Of a stretch of DNA of 64,000 bases, positions 25,534 through 35,146 are shown piece by piece. The translations under genes were made by a program, and so were the position numbers. The notes beneath the pieces were generated by a model. That model was not told where the DNA came from, ran no database searches, and saw only the letters and a list, made by a program, of their open reading frames with translations. The stretch's first letter is position 1. Every line of letters starts with the position of its first letter. Source of the stretch: Chitinophaga dinghuensis (GTDB lineage Bacteria; Bacteroidota; Bacteroidia; Chitinophagales; Chitinophagaceae); the NCBI RefSeq assembly GCF_003259435.1, contig NZ_QLMA01000006.1, positions 186,001 to 250,000 on the forward strand, written 5' to 3'.

Positions 25534-26556
25534 ATGAGTGAGCAGTATTTAAATTATGGTAAGGCGGATTTCCTGGAAGATGCTTCTTTCATCGCATATG
25601 TCAATGGTACTTCGCCGGCAGCGATGGCCTTTTGGGGCCGTTGGAAAGCGGGTAGGCCAGCCAACCTGGAGGAAATGTTGTCGGCAGAAACAACATTAAA
25701 ACTTTTATTATCTGCCCGTCGGATATCGCCTACTTCAGACAGAGCTGGTGTGGTATGGAACAGAATATTGGGAGATGTACGTCAGTACGACCTACAGTTG
25801 CGTATTCGCCGCAGACGTATGTATGCATCCGCCGCAGCGGCCATCTTATTACTGCTGGTGGCTACCGGATGGTGGCATCTGCGCACAGGCAACAGGAATT
25901 ATCAAACCCGCTATGGTCAAACGATGGCATTGGTACTGCCAGATCATTCACAGGTAACGCTTAATGCTGGTAGCCATCTGAAATATGCTAAGGTATGGCC
26001 CAAAGACGGACCAAGGGAAGTCTGGCTGGATGGTGAAGCCTATTTTGATGTAACGCATCTCAAACAGGATACCTTACCATTGAAACCATCCGAACGATTC
26101 ATTGTACATACCCAGTCTATGGATGTAGAAGTATTGGGAACCACTTTCAATATCAAGGATCGCAGAGGTATGACGCAGGTAGGACTTTATTCCGGCGCTG
26201 TGATCTTGCGCTCTCTGATTACGCAGCAATCGATGCAGTTGATTCCTGGAGAAGTGGCCAGTATGAATCAGCAAACAGGCCAGCTGCAAAGGGTTTCAGA
26301 AGATGTGTCGACAATCATCTCCTGGAAAGATCATCAACTGGTGATGAATAAGATGAAAGTAAGCGATATTATCCAGTTGCTGGAAGACAATTATGGCTAT
26401 CATATTCAGGTGGAAGATTCAACCATTCTAAATAAACAAATACAAGGGGTGATACCAGTGAAAAATGAAGGGAATATTCTCTTTGTACTTTCGGGCATAC
26501 TCCAGATCAACATCGAAAGAAAGGACAGCCTAATAATTTTTAAACAAAGGAACTGA
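25534..26556 (+). CDS. FecR family anti-sigma factor
   Basis: A 340-residue FecR-type regulator. A cytosolic N-terminal segment of about 95 residues, one membrane helix (MYASAAAAILLLLVATGWWHL, about 96-116) and a periplasmic FecR domain (QTRYGQTMALVLPDHSQVTL, EVWLDGEAYFDV, MDVEVLGTTFNI, VGLYSGAVIL) are visible. A DUF4974-like STN-related domain ends the chain (KMKVSDIIQLLEDNYGYHIQVED). It should hold or activate the adjacent sigma in response to ligand-loaded SusC. The N-terminal part is unusually long before the helix. A CCGTGGG/CCCACGG hairpin (25457-25482) lies between the sigma gene and this one and may affect read-through. Confidence 0.92.
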   Translation: MSEQYLNYGKADFLEDASFIAYVNGTSPAAMAFWGRWKAGRPANLEEMLSAETTLKLLLSARRISPTSDRAGVVWNRILGDVRQYDLQLRIRRRRMYASAAAAILLLLVATGWWHLRTGNRNYQTRYGQTMALVLPDHSQVTLNAGSHLKYAKVWPKDGPREVWLDGEAYFDVTHLKQDTLPLKPSERFIVHTQSMDVEVLGTTFNIKDRRGMTQVGLYSGAVILRSLITQQSMQLIPGEVASMNQQTGQLQRVSEDVSTIISWKDHQLVMNKMKVSDIIQLLEDNYGYHIQVEDSTILNKQIQGVIPVKNEGNILFVLSGILQINIERKDSLIIFKQRN

Positions 26557-26598
26557 TACAGAACCAACCAAATCAGAACTACTAACCGTTAATTTTCT

Positions 26599-29500
26599 AT
26601 GCAAAAATTTTCTCTGAAATTTTGCGTACTGGCGTTAACTATGCTCGCCAGTCTGGTTACCTACGCGCAGCAAAAAGCGTTGCCGGTAACAGAAGCGCTG
26701 GAGCAAATCACCAGGACCTATGGAACGAAATTCGTGTATGGCGCAGATGTGCTCATCAACAAGAAAACAGCGACTGCCATACCAGGCACGAAAACCTTGC
26801 CAGTAGAAGAAGTATTAAAACAGGTACTCTATCCGAATAACCTGTTGTTCGTCTATGTCAGCAGCAATACCTATATGATTATTGACCGCCCTGCCGGTCC
26901 TGTAAAGAAGGTGCTTTCTGAGACCAGTACTCCTCAGGAAACGGTAGGAGCTACTACAGATGCAGCAAATAAAACTTTGATAGGATATGTGGCAGATGCC
27001 GGATCAAAAGAGCCGTTACCAGGTGTAACAGTGCGATTGATGCCCGTAGGTACTGGCGCGGTAACAGACCAGTCGGGCCGCGTATTTTTCCCGCATGTAC
27101 CGGCAGGTACGCAATACATTGTAATTAGTATGGTAGGTTATGTACAGAGACAAGAGCCCTTTACTGGCAATAACTTTGGCGTAGCCCTGGAACAGAATAC
27201 CAAAACCCTCGATGAGGTAAATGTGGTAGAAGTAGGATACGGTACTAAACGTAAAGAAGCCATTACGAGTGCAGTTTCCTCTGTTGGCAATAAAACAATC
27301 ACACAGATGCCTACGCCGATTCTCTCCAATGCATTGATAGGCACTGTTCCTGGCTTATTTGGCAAACAAATGAGCGGTGTTCCAGGAAGAGATCAAAGCC
27401 GGATGATTGTTCGCGGTTCTGACTTTACTAAAACAGCATTGATTGTTATCGACGGAGTGCCGTTGAATGAAAATTCCAATACTGGCGGTATGTCCGGCCA
27501 AGCGAGCCTCGGCGATTTGGACCCTGCTGATATTGAGAGCGTGACTGTATTGAAAGATGCGGGAGCAACAGCCATCTATGGTTCACGGGGTGGTAATGGC
27601 GTTATCCTTGTTACCACAAAAAGAGGAAAACAAGGAGTGCCTAAATTCTCTTTTTTAGCCAACAGTACCTGGTCGCAGCCTACACAGCAACCTAAGTTTG
27701 TAGGTAGTTTTCAACAAGCATTGCTGGAGAATGAGTATGCCGTGAATAGCGGTAAGATACCTGTTTATACAGATGCACAGCTGGATACAATTCGCCTCGG
27801 ACTAAACCCTGACAAGTTCGCCAATACCGACTGGCTGAAAGAGGGGACTTTGAAATTTGCTAAAGGACAAAACTATAACCTGAATGTAAGTGGAGGTAAT
27901 ACAGGCGTAAAGTACTATGTATCCGGTGGCTATAATAATCAGGGTTCTCTGATTAAGAATGATGCTTATAAACGCTATACCGTTATCTCTAACGTAGACG
28001 CGCGTCTGAATAAGAACCTGACTATGGGCTTGGATATGCGTTATGTGTATGAGAATGTGAATGACGTGCCAGCTGGAGGTGCAAACAATATCTTGAATAA
28101 TCTGTACCAGCTTTCGCCGTTGCAACCTGTTTATTTCAGTAATGGATTACCAGCAGCAAATTATACAGGATCTGTAATGAACCCAATTCTGATGGCGAAT
28201 CAGAGTGGTTATGCCCGTAATTATGCCAATTACCTGAATGCGAAATTTAAGATGGATTATTCCATACCATGGGTAAAGGGACTGGGAGCTCATGCCATGG
28301 CCTCTTTTGATCGCAATAACTATGGGAGCAAAACATTTACCGTTCCTTATAAACTATACCGTGCAAATGCTGCGGGCGTATATATACCAGTAATGGGGGT
28401 AGACAGTAAAGGCGCTGATCTGAAGCCTTCCCTCACACAGGCAACTTCCCGCAATAACTATACAAACATGGAGTTAGGACTGAATTACAACAGAAGTTTC
28501 GGTCTCCATAACCTTTCCGGAATTTTACTCTACACCCTGAACAGCAGTTATTCGGAATCCTTAAGCGGTGGCCGTAGCAGCCTCTTTACGCCAAGTGTGG
28601 ATCAACTCTTTGCCGGTGATGCCAGTGCGAGTCTTACCAACTCCGGATCGGCACAGGAATTCGGAAGGGTAAGTTATATCGGGCGACTCGGTTATTCCTG
28701 GAATGCACGTTACTACCTGGATGCCAGCTTCCGTACAGAAGCTTCCGTTAACTATCCGGAAGGGCATCGCTGGGGCACCTTCCCCTCTATATCTGCTAGC
28801 TGGCGTATTTCAGAGGAAAACTTCCTGAAAGGAAATGCTTCCTGGCTGGACGAACTGAAACTCCGCGCTTCCTATGGTATGGCGGGGGATGAAACCGGCG
28901 CAGGATACAGTTCTTATCTGTATAATTTCTCTGTAGGTCAAAATAGCGGCCCTGCTTCTTCTACAGGAAAGTATGGGTATATCTTTAATGGCAGCTATGT
29001 GCCTTCTATCTATCCTGGCTCCCTCGCGCCAAACACGAATATCACCTGGGGAACAATTAAATCCTTCAACGCAGGATTGAATGTAAGTATCCTGAAAGGT
29101 TTATTCGCAGCATCGTTTGATGTCTATCGAAAAAATAATATAAACGTCCTCATTTCTTCAGCGAATAATGTTCCTCTGACCTTTGGAGCCACTGCACCTC
29201 GCGTAAACCTGGGTCGCAGCCATACTTCAGGCTATGAGCTGAAACTCTCGCATACCAATAGTATTGGTAAGAACTTCAATTACTATGTAACAGCTGTCGC
29301 TGCGCATACGAAAACCATCATTGATTTTTCCGGAGAGCAATCAGGTCTTCCTGCATGGGATGAACGGCAGCAGAATGGCTGGGGCGTTAATAATACCCGC
29401 ATATACCATGCGCTGGGACTCTTCCAGACCCGCGAGGAAATCAATAACTGGGCAGATCAGGACGGCCGTAAGAATGCTACCATCAATCCGGGAGATATCA

Positions 29501-30012
29501 AATATGCTGACCTGAACGGAGATGGCGTTATCGATCAGAAGGATGTAATCGTGAAAGATAATACTGCAATGCCTTTGTTTAATTATACGCTTTCGTTGGG
29601 CGGATCCTGGAAACAGTTTGAACTGGATCTGACATTCCAGGGAGTAGGGGATTATACAACGCTCATCGGTAGTAAGAGATGGACAAATTATGATACCCGT
29701 CAACTGGATCGCTGGACCCCCGATAATCCAAATGCCTCCTGGCCGAAATTAGGTTCCATCGCTTCTGATTCCCGAAACTCTGATTTTTACGGTCTGAATG
29801 GGAATTATCTGCGACTGCGGAGTGCAAGGTTATCTTATTCACTGGCGCCAGTATGGATAAAGCATATAGGATTTGACGCTGTAACGATCAACCTGCAAGG
29901 AGGAAATCTGTTCGTTATTTCCAAAGTGAAATTCACAGATCCGGAGAATGATAATCCTTCGTTTTATGGTGCACAGAAAACCTATAGTGTAGGCCTGAAT
30001 GTGAAATTCTAA
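26599..30012 (+). CDS. SusC/RagA-type TonB-linked transporter with N-terminal STN signalling domain
   Basis: A 1137-residue SusC. After the signal peptide (TMLASLVTYAQQ) there is a secretin/TonB short N-terminal (STN) domain (LPVTEALEQITRTYGTKFVY to YMIIDRP, about residues 27-97), which contacts FecR. The CarboxypepD_reg-like domain is at about 125-205 (LIGYVADAGSKEPLPGVTV) and the plug at about 210-335 (EVGYGTKRKEAITSAV, IVIDGVPLNEN, VTVLKDAGATAIYGSRGG). The barrel ends in LNVKF. It follows the FecR gene by 42 bp and the SusD gene is 22 bp further on. The peptidase and thioredoxin-like genes in the same operon suggest the ligand is a peptide or protein fragment rather than a glycan. Confidence 0.95.
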   Translation: MQKFSLKFCVLALTMLASLVTYAQQKALPVTEALEQITRTYGTKFVYGADVLINKKTATAIPGTKTLPVEEVLKQVLYPNNLLFVYVSSNTYMIIDRPAGPVKKVLSETSTPQETVGATTDAANKTLIGYVADAGSKEPLPGVTVRLMPVGTGAVTDQSGRVFFPHVPAGTQYIVISMVGYVQRQEPFTGNNFGVALEQNTKTLDEVNVVEVGYGTKRKEAITSAVSSVGNKTITQMPTPILSNALIGTVPGLFGKQMSGVPGRDQSRMIVRGSDFTKTALIVIDGVPLNENSNTGGMSGQASLGDLDPADIESVTVLKDAGATAIYGSRGGNGVILVTTKRGKQGVPKFSFLANSTWSQPTQQPKFVGSFQQALLENEYAVNSGKIPVYTDAQLDTIRLGLNPDKFANTDWLKEGTLKFAKGQNYNLNVSGGNTGVKYYVSGGYNNQGSLIKNDAYKRYTVISNVDARLNKNLTMGLDMRYVYENVNDVPAGGANNILNNLYQLSPLQPVYFSNGLPAANYTGSVMNPILMANQSGYARNYANYLNAKFKMDYSIPWVKGLGAHAMASFDRNNYGSKTFTVPYKLYRANAAGVYIPVMGVDSKGADLKPSLTQATSRNNYTNMELGLNYNRSFGLHNLSGILLYTLNSSYSESLSGGRSSLFTPSVDQLFAGDASASLTNSGSAQEFGRVSYIGRLGYSWNARYYLDASFRTEASVNYPEGHRWGTFPSISASWRISEENFLKGNASWLDELKLRASYGMAGDETGAGYSSYLYNFSVGQNSGPASSTGKYGYIFNGSYVPSIYPGSLAPNTNITWGTIKSFNAGLNVSILKGLFAASFDVYRKNNINVLISSANNVPLTFGATAPRVNLGRSHTSGYELKLSHTNSIGKNFNYYVTAVAAHTKTIIDFSGEQSGLPAWDERQQNGWGVNNTRIYHALGLFQTREEINNWADQDGRKNATINPGDIKYADLNGDGVIDQKDVIVKDNTAMPLFNYTLSLGGSWKQFELDLTFQGVGDYTTLIGSKRWTNYDTRQLDRWTPDNPNASWPKLGSIASDSRNSDFYGLNGNYLRLRSARLSYSLAPVWIKHIGFDAVTINLQGGNLFVISKVKFTDPENDNPSFYGAQKTYSVGLNVKF

Positions 30013-30034
30013 TCACCGTCGAAAAAACTATTAA

Positions 30035-31702
30035 ATGATGAAATACAATATAAAGAGAGGTCTGGTTGCGGGTTGTATGCTGATGTTATCTGCCTGCGCC
30101 AAAGATATCCTGAATAGAAAACCGCTGGATTCTATTAATGAAATAGTGGTATGGAATGATATCAACCTGGTGAGTAACTATGTCAACTATTTCTATTCTA
30201 CGATGGAAAGTGGCTTCAAGAGAACATATTATCTCTCCGCTGCCACTGATAATGGCATGGATGGCCTGGCGAATGATATCTATTTTATCAAACCGCTGAC
30301 GATGGACGCCAGCTGGAATCCCAATAACGCGCCATTTAATGGACTGTATACGAGTCTGTATCAGAATCTCCGTAAAGCAAATGATTTCCTTGCTCACATA
30401 GATGGCGTTGCCGGCGATTCTACATTAAAAAAGCAAATGAAGGCGGAAGTGCGTTTTTTCCGTGCCTACTACTATACTGAATTGCTGAATTATTTTGGAG
30501 ATGATCCTATCAAAGCTAGTGGTGCGGCTGCTCCTTCAGGACTGGTGGATGGTTACGAGGATGCGTTAGGCGTAGCGATACTGGAAAAAGCACAGGAGTA
30601 TGGAAAAGATAGCCTGTCCATTGCACGCAGTACCCGTCGGCAAACAGTGGATTACATCGTTTCTGAACTGGATGCGGTAGCTACTATGTTGGCACAATTA
30701 CCCGCTTCTTATACAAATCCTTCCGGTAGAATCACCCATGGCGCAGCTATGTCGCTGAAAGCCCGTGTGCTCCTCTTTGCCGGCCGGTTTAAAGCTGCTG
30801 CCACTGCATCAAAAGCGGTAATGGCACTGAGTAAATACTCCTTGTATCCGGATTATAAAGGACTCTTTACCGTAAAGAATAATACGGAATGTATCATCTC
30901 TGTTCAACATAACAACATCGCAAGTGAACGTGGACACACGTATGATAAGGATGTGGCCAATGGCTCTATGTCTGGCTTGGCAAAAGAATGTCCTACCCAG
31001 AACCTGGTGGATGATTATGAGATGACAGACGGAAATCTGCCAGGGGCATCATCTCTCTACGATCCTCAAAATCCTTATGCCAACAGGGATAAGCGCTTTG
31101 CAATATCTGTTGGTTATGATGGCGCTGTATACCGTGGGCAGACACTGACCTTATACGATAATGGTTTTGACATACTAAATGCAGGTCTGTTTAAAACACA
31201 GACAAGATATCTGGTACGCAAAGCCTGCAATGAGTCCTTCAATTTCCTGGGAGATGCTACCTATGGCAGCGACCAAAACTGGCTCCTGATCCGTTATGCA
31301 GAAATTCTGCTCAACTATGCAGAAGCGCAGAATGAAGATGCAGGCCCCGACCAAACAGTGTACGATGCTGTGAACAGTGTTCGGCGCAGAGCGGGCCAGC
31401 CAGATCTGCCTTCCGGGCTCACACAGAGCGATATGCGTCTGCGTATCCGCCATGAGCGCCGCATTGAATTCGCATTCGAGGATCAGCGTTTCTGGGATCT
31501 GCGCCGCTGGCACCTGGCAGATCAATTACCATACCGTACTATCTATGGGGCCAATATTAAACTGTCTGGTAGTACTAAGGTTTTCGGAGCGCCAGTATTA
31601 CTGGAAACCCGCTATTTCGGTATTAAAAATTACACGTTCCCTATCCCTGCATCAGAACTGCAATCCAATCGTTTAATGATTCAAAATACCAACTGGAAAT
31701 GA
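30035..31702 (+). CDS. SusD/RagB family surface lipoprotein (peptide-type locus)
   Basis: A 555-residue SusD-like lipoprotein with lipobox MLSAC (about Cys21) after a short signal peptide. Conserved elements are LYTSLYQNLRKANDFLAHID, MKAEVRFFRAYYYTELLNYFGD, GAAMSLKARVLLFAG, IRYAEILLNYAEAQNE and HERRIEFAFEDQRFWDLRRW. It pairs with the STN-SusC 22 bp upstream. Its stop overlaps the start of the peptidase gene by 4 bp (ATGA), so the two are translationally coupled, which is a strong sign that uptake and proteolysis belong together. No carbohydrate enzyme lies in this operon. Confidence 0.93.
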   Translation: MMKYNIKRGLVAGCMLMLSACAKDILNRKPLDSINEIVVWNDINLVSNYVNYFYSTMESGFKRTYYLSAATDNGMDGLANDIYFIKPLTMDASWNPNNAPFNGLYTSLYQNLRKANDFLAHIDGVAGDSTLKKQMKAEVRFFRAYYYTELLNYFGDDPIKASGAAAPSGLVDGYEDALGVAILEKAQEYGKDSLSIARSTRRQTVDYIVSELDAVATMLAQLPASYTNPSGRITHGAAMSLKARVLLFAGRFKAAATASKAVMALSKYSLYPDYKGLFTVKNNTECIISVQHNNIASERGHTYDKDVANGSMSGLAKECPTQNLVDDYEMTDGNLPGASSLYDPQNPYANRDKRFAISVGYDGAVYRGQTLTLYDNGFDILNAGLFKTQTRYLVRKACNESFNFLGDATYGSDQNWLLIRYAEILLNYAEAQNEDAGPDQTVYDAVNSVRRRAGQPDLPSGLTQSDMRLRIRHERRIEFAFEDQRFWDLRRWHLADQLPYRTIYGANIKLSGSTKVFGAPVLLETRYFGIKNYTFPIPASELQSNRLMIQNTNWK

Positions 31703-33780
31703 TAAACCAACCATTCAAATATGCTTTGCTGCTGGTATCCCTGTATAGTGGATACCTGCATGCACAGCAGCCTGCAAAGAATTACGTAGTACCGTTACCG
31801 GTAGTGGAAGAATGGACAGACAACCAACATGCTGTTATTCGTCGCATGGAAAATAACCAATGGAAGCGCTTTCTACTGGATGCAACTAATGGCAAGGAAA
31901 CAGCCTTTACTGGCCCATTGGTAAACAGCAATTCCAAAGGGAAAAAGTTGATCATCAAAGAAGGGGATATTTTCCTTCAGGAAGGAAAACAACTGCGTCA
32001 ACTCACCCATACGCCGGAAATTGAAGCTACTCCAGCTTTCTCTCCCGATAGCGCTATGATTGCTTTTACGCGTAATCACGACCTGTATACCCTCCATCTG
32101 GCTACTGGTAAGGAAACCAGGCTAACTGCCGATGGAACCGAATTGATCATGAACGGCTACTCCTCCTGGGTATACAACGAAGAAATATTAGGTCGGCAAA
32201 TGGACTATCGCGCGTTCTGGTGGAGCCCGGACGGACAGTCGATAGCCTTCTTCCGTACTGACGACAGCAAGGTACCGGAATTCATTATGACGGATGCCGG
32301 CGGCTTTCATGGTTACGTGGAAAAGCAACGTTATCCGCAGCCCGGAGATCCTAATCCATCTGTAAAAATAGGAATGGTCCCGGCAAATGGCGGGACGATT
32401 ACCTGGGCAGATTTCAAAGAACAGGATGATCAGTATTTTGGTACGCCTCACTGGATGCCAGATGGGAAAAGCCTGATGGTACAATGGTTGAATCGCGGAC
32501 AAGATCACTATCAACTTTATGCAGTAGCTGCCAATGGCGGTAAAAAACTACTGTATGAGGAGAAACAATCAACCTGGATCAACCTGGACGATGAAAACAA
32601 TATAACGTTTGTAAATGGGGGAAAACAGTTCCTGCTGGCGTCTGATAAGTCTGGCTTCAGACACCTCTATCTGCATCATACAGATGGCCGATTGGCTAAT
32701 CAGGTAACCAACGGCGAGTATGTTGTGAAGGATATCAAAAGAATAGATGAGCAGCATAAAGTGATTTATTTTACTGCAAATAAAGATGGGATCAGCCAGG
32801 AAAACCTTTACCGGGTTGATTATTCCGGTAAGAACATGAAGCGTCTCACTTTTGGACCATATAATCATACCATTAAGTTCTCTCCAGACGGTACTTATTT
32901 TACTACTGTTTACAGCAATGCAGGTACGCCGGATAGAGTTGCGCTTGTCTCCAATACCGGCAAAATTATTCGTGAGCTGGGAGATAGTCGCGGTGCAGAT
33001 TTCGACAGTACCATAGAGAAACGCCATCAGGTTGTATTTGTAAGAAGTGAAGATGATAAATTCAACTTGCCACTGAGCATTAGTTATCCGGCAAATATGG
33101 AGCCTGGAAAGAAATATCCAGTGTCTGTCAATATTTACGGAGGCCCGGGTTCTAATAGTGTCTTCAACCGCTTCATTCATCCCAAATTCCTTCCGCCGGA
33201 TGATGTTATTCTGGTGCAAATGGATCACCGTGGTTGTGAAGAATTTGGTAAGCGCGGCCAGAACTATATGCACCGTAACCTGGGGGAATGGGCGATCAAA
33301 GACTATATCCAATGTGTGAAATGGCTGATAGCCAATGCACAGGTAGATCCGGATAAAGTTTTGATTGACGGTTATAGCTTTGGCGGTTACATGGTTTGCT
33401 ATGCATTAACCCATGCCCCGGAATATTTCAAATTCGGTATTGCAGGCGGTAGTGTGATTGATTGGAGAATGTACGACAGCCCTTATACTGAACGTTATAT
33501 GGATTCTCCCGCAGAAAATCCGGAAGGATATGAGAAAAGCTCCGTGCTCGCCTATACGAAAAACTTGAAGGGGAAGCTATTACTGCAGCAAGGCGGTATT
33601 GATGATAATGTACACAGTATTAACACGCTATCGCTAGTAGATAAACTGGAGAACGAAGGCAATACCAATTTTCAAATGATACTGTATCCAGGCAACAGGC
33701 ATAGCGTGATTTCTCAGAAATTGACGCATTTCAATGCCATAAAGAATCTGCAAATGAATAAATGGCTGCTGGACAAATAG
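31699..33780 (+). CDS. S9 family prolyl oligopeptidase, dipeptidyl peptidase IV type
   Basis: A 693-residue exported serine peptidase (signal peptide ending near YLHAQQ). The N-terminal part is a DPP-IV beta-propeller with PAFSPDSAMIAFTR and WWSPDGQSIAFFR repeats. SSWVYNEEILGRQ carries the double-Glu motif that fixes the free N-terminus of substrates in DPP IV. The alpha/beta-hydrolase part has the nucleophile Ser560 in DGYSFGGYM, the Asp in GGIDDNVHS and the His in GNRHSV. DPP IV releases X-Pro or X-Ala dipeptides. It overlaps the SusD stop by 4 bp and lies 32 bp before the TlpA-like gene, so it should act in the periplasm on imported peptides. Confidence 0.93.
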   Translation: MINQPFKYALLLVSLYSGYLHAQQPAKNYVVPLPVVEEWTDNQHAVIRRMENNQWKRFLLDATNGKETAFTGPLVNSNSKGKKLIIKEGDIFLQEGKQLRQLTHTPEIEATPAFSPDSAMIAFTRNHDLYTLHLATGKETRLTADGTELIMNGYSSWVYNEEILGRQMDYRAFWWSPDGQSIAFFRTDDSKVPEFIMTDAGGFHGYVEKQRYPQPGDPNPSVKIGMVPANGGTITWADFKEQDDQYFGTPHWMPDGKSLMVQWLNRGQDHYQLYAVAANGGKKLLYEEKQSTWINLDDENNITFVNGGKQFLLASDKSGFRHLYLHHTDGRLANQVTNGEYVVKDIKRIDEQHKVIYFTANKDGISQENLYRVDYSGKNMKRLTFGPYNHTIKFSPDGTYFTTVYSNAGTPDRVALVSNTGKIIRELGDSRGADFDSTIEKRHQVVFVRSEDDKFNLPLSISYPANMEPGKKYPVSVNIYGGPGSNSVFNRFIHPKFLPPDDVILVQMDHRGCEEFGKRGQNYMHRNLGEWAIKDYIQCVKWLIANAQVDPDKVLIDGYSFGGYMVCYALTHAPEYFKFGIAGGSVIDWRMYDSPYTERYMDSPAENPEGYEKSSVLAYTKNLKGKLLLQQGGIDDNVHSINTLSLVDKLENEGNTNFQMILYPGNRHSVISQKLTHFNAIKNLQMNKWLLDK

Positions 33781-33812
33781 ATCGTATCTACCTAATTAAT
33801 CAAAAACCAACC

Positions 33813-34979
33813 ATGAACTTAGTTCGTAAGCAAACCGCACTGCTGGCACTCATTTCAGCTGCGCTTCTTTCTACTCCCCAGGCTTTTTCCCAAACAACAA
33901 AAGCCACTATATCTGGTACCGTACCGCAAAAGTTAAATGGAACCACTGTATACCTTTTTAAGGAGAACAGCCGTTCAGGATCCAGTTTGATGGATTCCGC
34001 TGTGATCAAAAACGGGAAATTTTTATTGAGAGACACGTCCACACTACCTTTCGCAGGTAGTATTTCCGCCGTAATTAAGAAGCAGGAAGGCAACGCATTT
34101 TCCGGTTACCGGAAAATTTTCATGAAACCAGGTGATAAAATGATCTTATGGCAACCACAGGTAAAAGATTCCGCTAATGTGTTGGCTGGATCAGAGATTA
34201 AAGGGGCCGCCTATACGAAACAACTGGATGAATTACTGGAACTGTTGGCGCCTTCAGAAGCTGTATTGAGCCAATGGAAAGTCAAATTAAGACGAATGCG
34301 TGCCGACTCAGCCCAGTTCAGCGCCGGTATAAAGGAAATGGATCATTATTTTGCTATACAGGATAGTATTAAGTTAGATTACATCCGCCGACATCCTAAC
34401 TATTACGTGAGTTTACATACCTTTTCCCATATGATAGGAGGCAGGGCAAAGGATGTAGATCATGCACGCATGGTCTATTCCACCTTTACCAATGACCTGA
34501 AAAATTCGGTTCTGGGTAAGGCGGTATTACAAATAATTAACGAAAGTGCCAGTATTAATATAAACCAGGTAGCGCCCGATTTCGCAGCTCCTGATAAAAA
34601 TGGGAAGTTGGTCAAATTATCCGACTTCAGGGGGAAATACGTACTACTGGATTTCTGGGCCAGCTGGTGTGCTCCTTGCAGAGGGGAGAACCCTAATGTG
34701 GTAAAGGCCTATCATCAATATAAAGACAAGAATTTCGAAATACTCAGCGTTTCCCTCGATCGGGAGGACGGACGGCAGGCATGGCTGGATGCTATCGCAA
34801 ATGATGGCCTGGAATGGGCCCATGTGTGTGAACTGAAAGGCTGGAAAAGCGTGATCGCGAAGAAATACCTGATTACCGGTGTTCCCATGAATTTCCTGAT
34901 CGATCCCAATGGTAAAATTGTTGCCATGGGGCTGAGAGGAGAGTCCCTCCAAAAAACGCTGGCGCAAATATTCCCCTAG
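33813..34979 (+). CDS. Periplasmic TlpA/AhpC-type thiol-disulfide oxidoreductase with DUF4369-like N-terminus
   Basis: A 388-residue protein when started at 33813 (MNLVRKQTALLALISAALLS), which gives a signal peptide; the longer frame from 33762 overlaps the peptidase gene. Residues about 30-130 form a DUF4369-like beta-domain (KATISGTVPQKLNGTTVYLFKE). A helical linker follows, then from about residue 250 a thioredoxin-fold domain (VAPDFAAPDKNGKLVKLSDFRGKYVLLDFW) with the active site WCAPC and the cis-Pro region TGVPMNFLIDP. Such proteins reduce or isomerise disulfides in the periplasm. As the last gene of the SusCD/peptidase operon it may open disulfides in imported peptides. A strong terminator follows. 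Confidence 0.88.
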   Translation: MNLVRKQTALLALISAALLSTPQAFSQTTKATISGTVPQKLNGTTVYLFKENSRSGSSLMDSAVIKNGKFLLRDTSTLPFAGSISAVIKKQEGNAFSGYRKIFMKPGDKMILWQPQVKDSANVLAGSEIKGAAYTKQLDELLELLAPSEAVLSQWKVKLRRMRADSAQFSAGIKEMDHYFAIQDSIKLDYIRRHPNYYVSLHTFSHMIGGRAKDVDHARMVYSTFTNDLKNSVLGKAVLQIINESASININQVAPDFAAPDKNGKLVKLSDFRGKYVLLDFWASWCAPCRGENPNVVKAYHQYKDKNFEILSVSLDREDGRQAWLDAIANDGLEWAHVCELKGWKSVIAKKYLITGVPMNFLIDPNGKIVAMGLRGESLQKTLAQIFP

Positions 34980-35002
34980 CAAGTCCTAATTCCGCCATAT
35001 GA

Positions 35003-35040
35003 AAGCCTGTTGCACTTCGGTGCAGCAGGCTTCTTTATTA
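35003..35040 (+). terminator. Rho-independent terminator with TTCG tetraloop
   Basis: A stem of about 13 bp (35003-35015 with 35020-35032, one G-T pair) closes on C(TTCG)G, an exceptionally stable loop, and is followed by a T-rich tail. It ends the sigma/SusCD/peptidase operon. Confidence 0.85.
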
Positions 35041-35071
35041 ATTGATAGTCAGCTGTCCTTATTTTTCCTGA

Positions 35072-35130
35072 TTGCGCAAATCAAATTCCCGTTTGCGTAA
35101 TCATAATCCTTCCATCTCCCTATAGTTTTG
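35072..35130 (+). promoter_or_regulatory. Inverted repeat and promoter of the siderophore-receptor operon
   Basis: TTGCGCAAA (35072-35080) and TTTGCGTAA (35092-35100) form an inverted repeat with 8 of 9 positions paired and an 11-nt spacer. A TAGTTTTG at 35123-35130 fits the TAnnTTTG -7 element, 16 bp before the ATG at 35147. The repeat sits over the upstream promoter region, a good place for an iron-dependent or other repressor. No classic Fur box (GATAATGATAATC-like) is seen, so the regulator is open. Confidence 0.45.
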
Positions 35131-35146
35131 CAGGCAAAAAAAAACG

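Noticed and set aside
32569..33312. Antisense reading frame of 247 codons inside the DPP-IV gene
   Set aside because: Shadow of a gene with an intact catalytic triad; no start context or domain.
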